NCBI RefSeq assembly: GCF_901000735.1
Contig: NC_081550.1
Coordinates: 2,128,669-2,192,668, forward strand
DNA length: 64,000 bases
Direction of reading: 5' to 3'
DNA from: Corylus avellana
Taxonomy: Eukaryota > Streptophyta > Magnoliopsida > Fagales > Betulaceae
Positions 63,656-64,000 of the stretch are shown piece by piece (position 1 is the first letter of the stretch; every line of letters starts with the position of its first letter). The position numbers and the translations under genes are program-made. The notes beneath the pieces are model-generated. The model was not told where the DNA came from. It searched no databases and was given only the letters and a program-made list of their open reading frames with translations.

Positions 63656-64000
63656 CCCAATGGCGTATCCAGGAATTTATCTTAATAGGGGCAGAAATAA
63701 AATAATAAAATATAAGACAACTCTCCTTTAGTTTACTATGATTTTTGGGGTGAAATTTGGGCTGGGGCAGAGTTTTACAGGGTCTAAAAGTGTCAAAATA
63801 TGAAATTTGAGTTTATTTTATAGGAGCCAGTAGAAAATTTGGGCATAAAAATATTTTAAAATAAAAACTAAAAAAAATAAATAAAAATACTTTTAGCCCA
63901 AAAAAAATTTAAGCTAAAAGTGTCAAAATATGAAATTTGAGTTTATTTTATAGGAGCCAGTAGAAAATTATGGGCCTGCCCCTGTGTGTATTCGCCTCAG
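63656..64000. mobile_element. hAT-MITE-like element at window end
   Basis: Left AATGGCGTATCCAGGAATTT and right GGGCCTGCCCCTGTGTGTATTCGCCTCAG (reversed CTGAGGCGAATACACAC) resemble the ends of GGCGGAGCCAGG-type families. A segment of about 58 bp (AAAGTGTCAAAATATGAAAT and on) occurs twice, at about 63786 and 63916. The right boundary may lie past the window. Confidence 0.45.

Overview
This is a gene-poor, repeat-rich stretch of a eudicot plant genome. The evidence is spliced genes with GT/AG introns, plant CACTA, hAT, Copia, LINE, Cassandra and MITE elements, extensin-type cell-wall genes, a plant-type ALDH3 gene and a plant SMARCA3-like helicase. It reads like a woody or other large-genome dicot, but I cannot name the species. 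Eight runs of N (20 bases at 9461, 14704 and 23072; about 100 bases at 27953, 37936, 39223, 50234 and 59848) show a scaffolded draft assembly. Several odd features of the window come from that.

Layout. 1-8685: a CACTA (En/Spm) transposon on the minus strand. It has an uninterrupted 1,113-residue TNP2 transposase gene and a second (TnpA-like) gene broken by a 991-bp hAT element. 8686-9460: a hAT-like terminal region. 9481-14703: AT-rich upstream sequence and a truncated extensin gene (+). 14724-15637: nested mobile DNA, namely a hAT end, the 3' end of a Copia element with its LTR, and a Cassandra TRIM carrying a 5S-rRNA-like promoter. 17245-19265: the last two exons of a SMARCA3-like (HLTF/RAD5-type) SNF2-RING helicase. 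20727-23071: a LINE fragment. 23092-27952: a near-identical reverse-complement copy of 10182-14533, bounded by gaps. 28461-33011: a complete ten-exon ALDH family 3 gene (minus strand, 491 aa) with transposon insertions in its introns. 33258-34246: two MITEs side by side. 36286-39222: a second inverted duplication built around gaps. 39323-50800: an array of tandemly duplicated extensin units (a 3' fragment, one complete gene at 44190-45263, and one whose whole coding region falls in the gap at 50234). 51830-60990: a second tandem pair, of proline-rich protein genes on the minus strand, one a pseudogene (53078-54180) and one gapped (59665-60246). The rest is AT-rich DNA with MITEs, microsatellites, LTR remnants and tandem repeats.

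How it fits together. The functional theme is cell-wall hydroxyproline-rich glycoproteins amplified in tandem. The extensin units share about 2 kb of upstream and about 0.9 kb of downstream sequence, so whole units were duplicated, not just coding repeats. ALDH3 and the helicase fragment are single-copy neighbours with no visible link to the cell wall. I found no prokaryote-like system, CRISPR array or new multi-gene pathway. The most informative signals are structural: probable allelic contigs joined head-to-head, a hAT insertion seen in filled and empty states, a gene hidden in a nominal 100-base gap, and a large palindrome whose non-palindromic ancestor is preserved in a paralogue 6 kb away.
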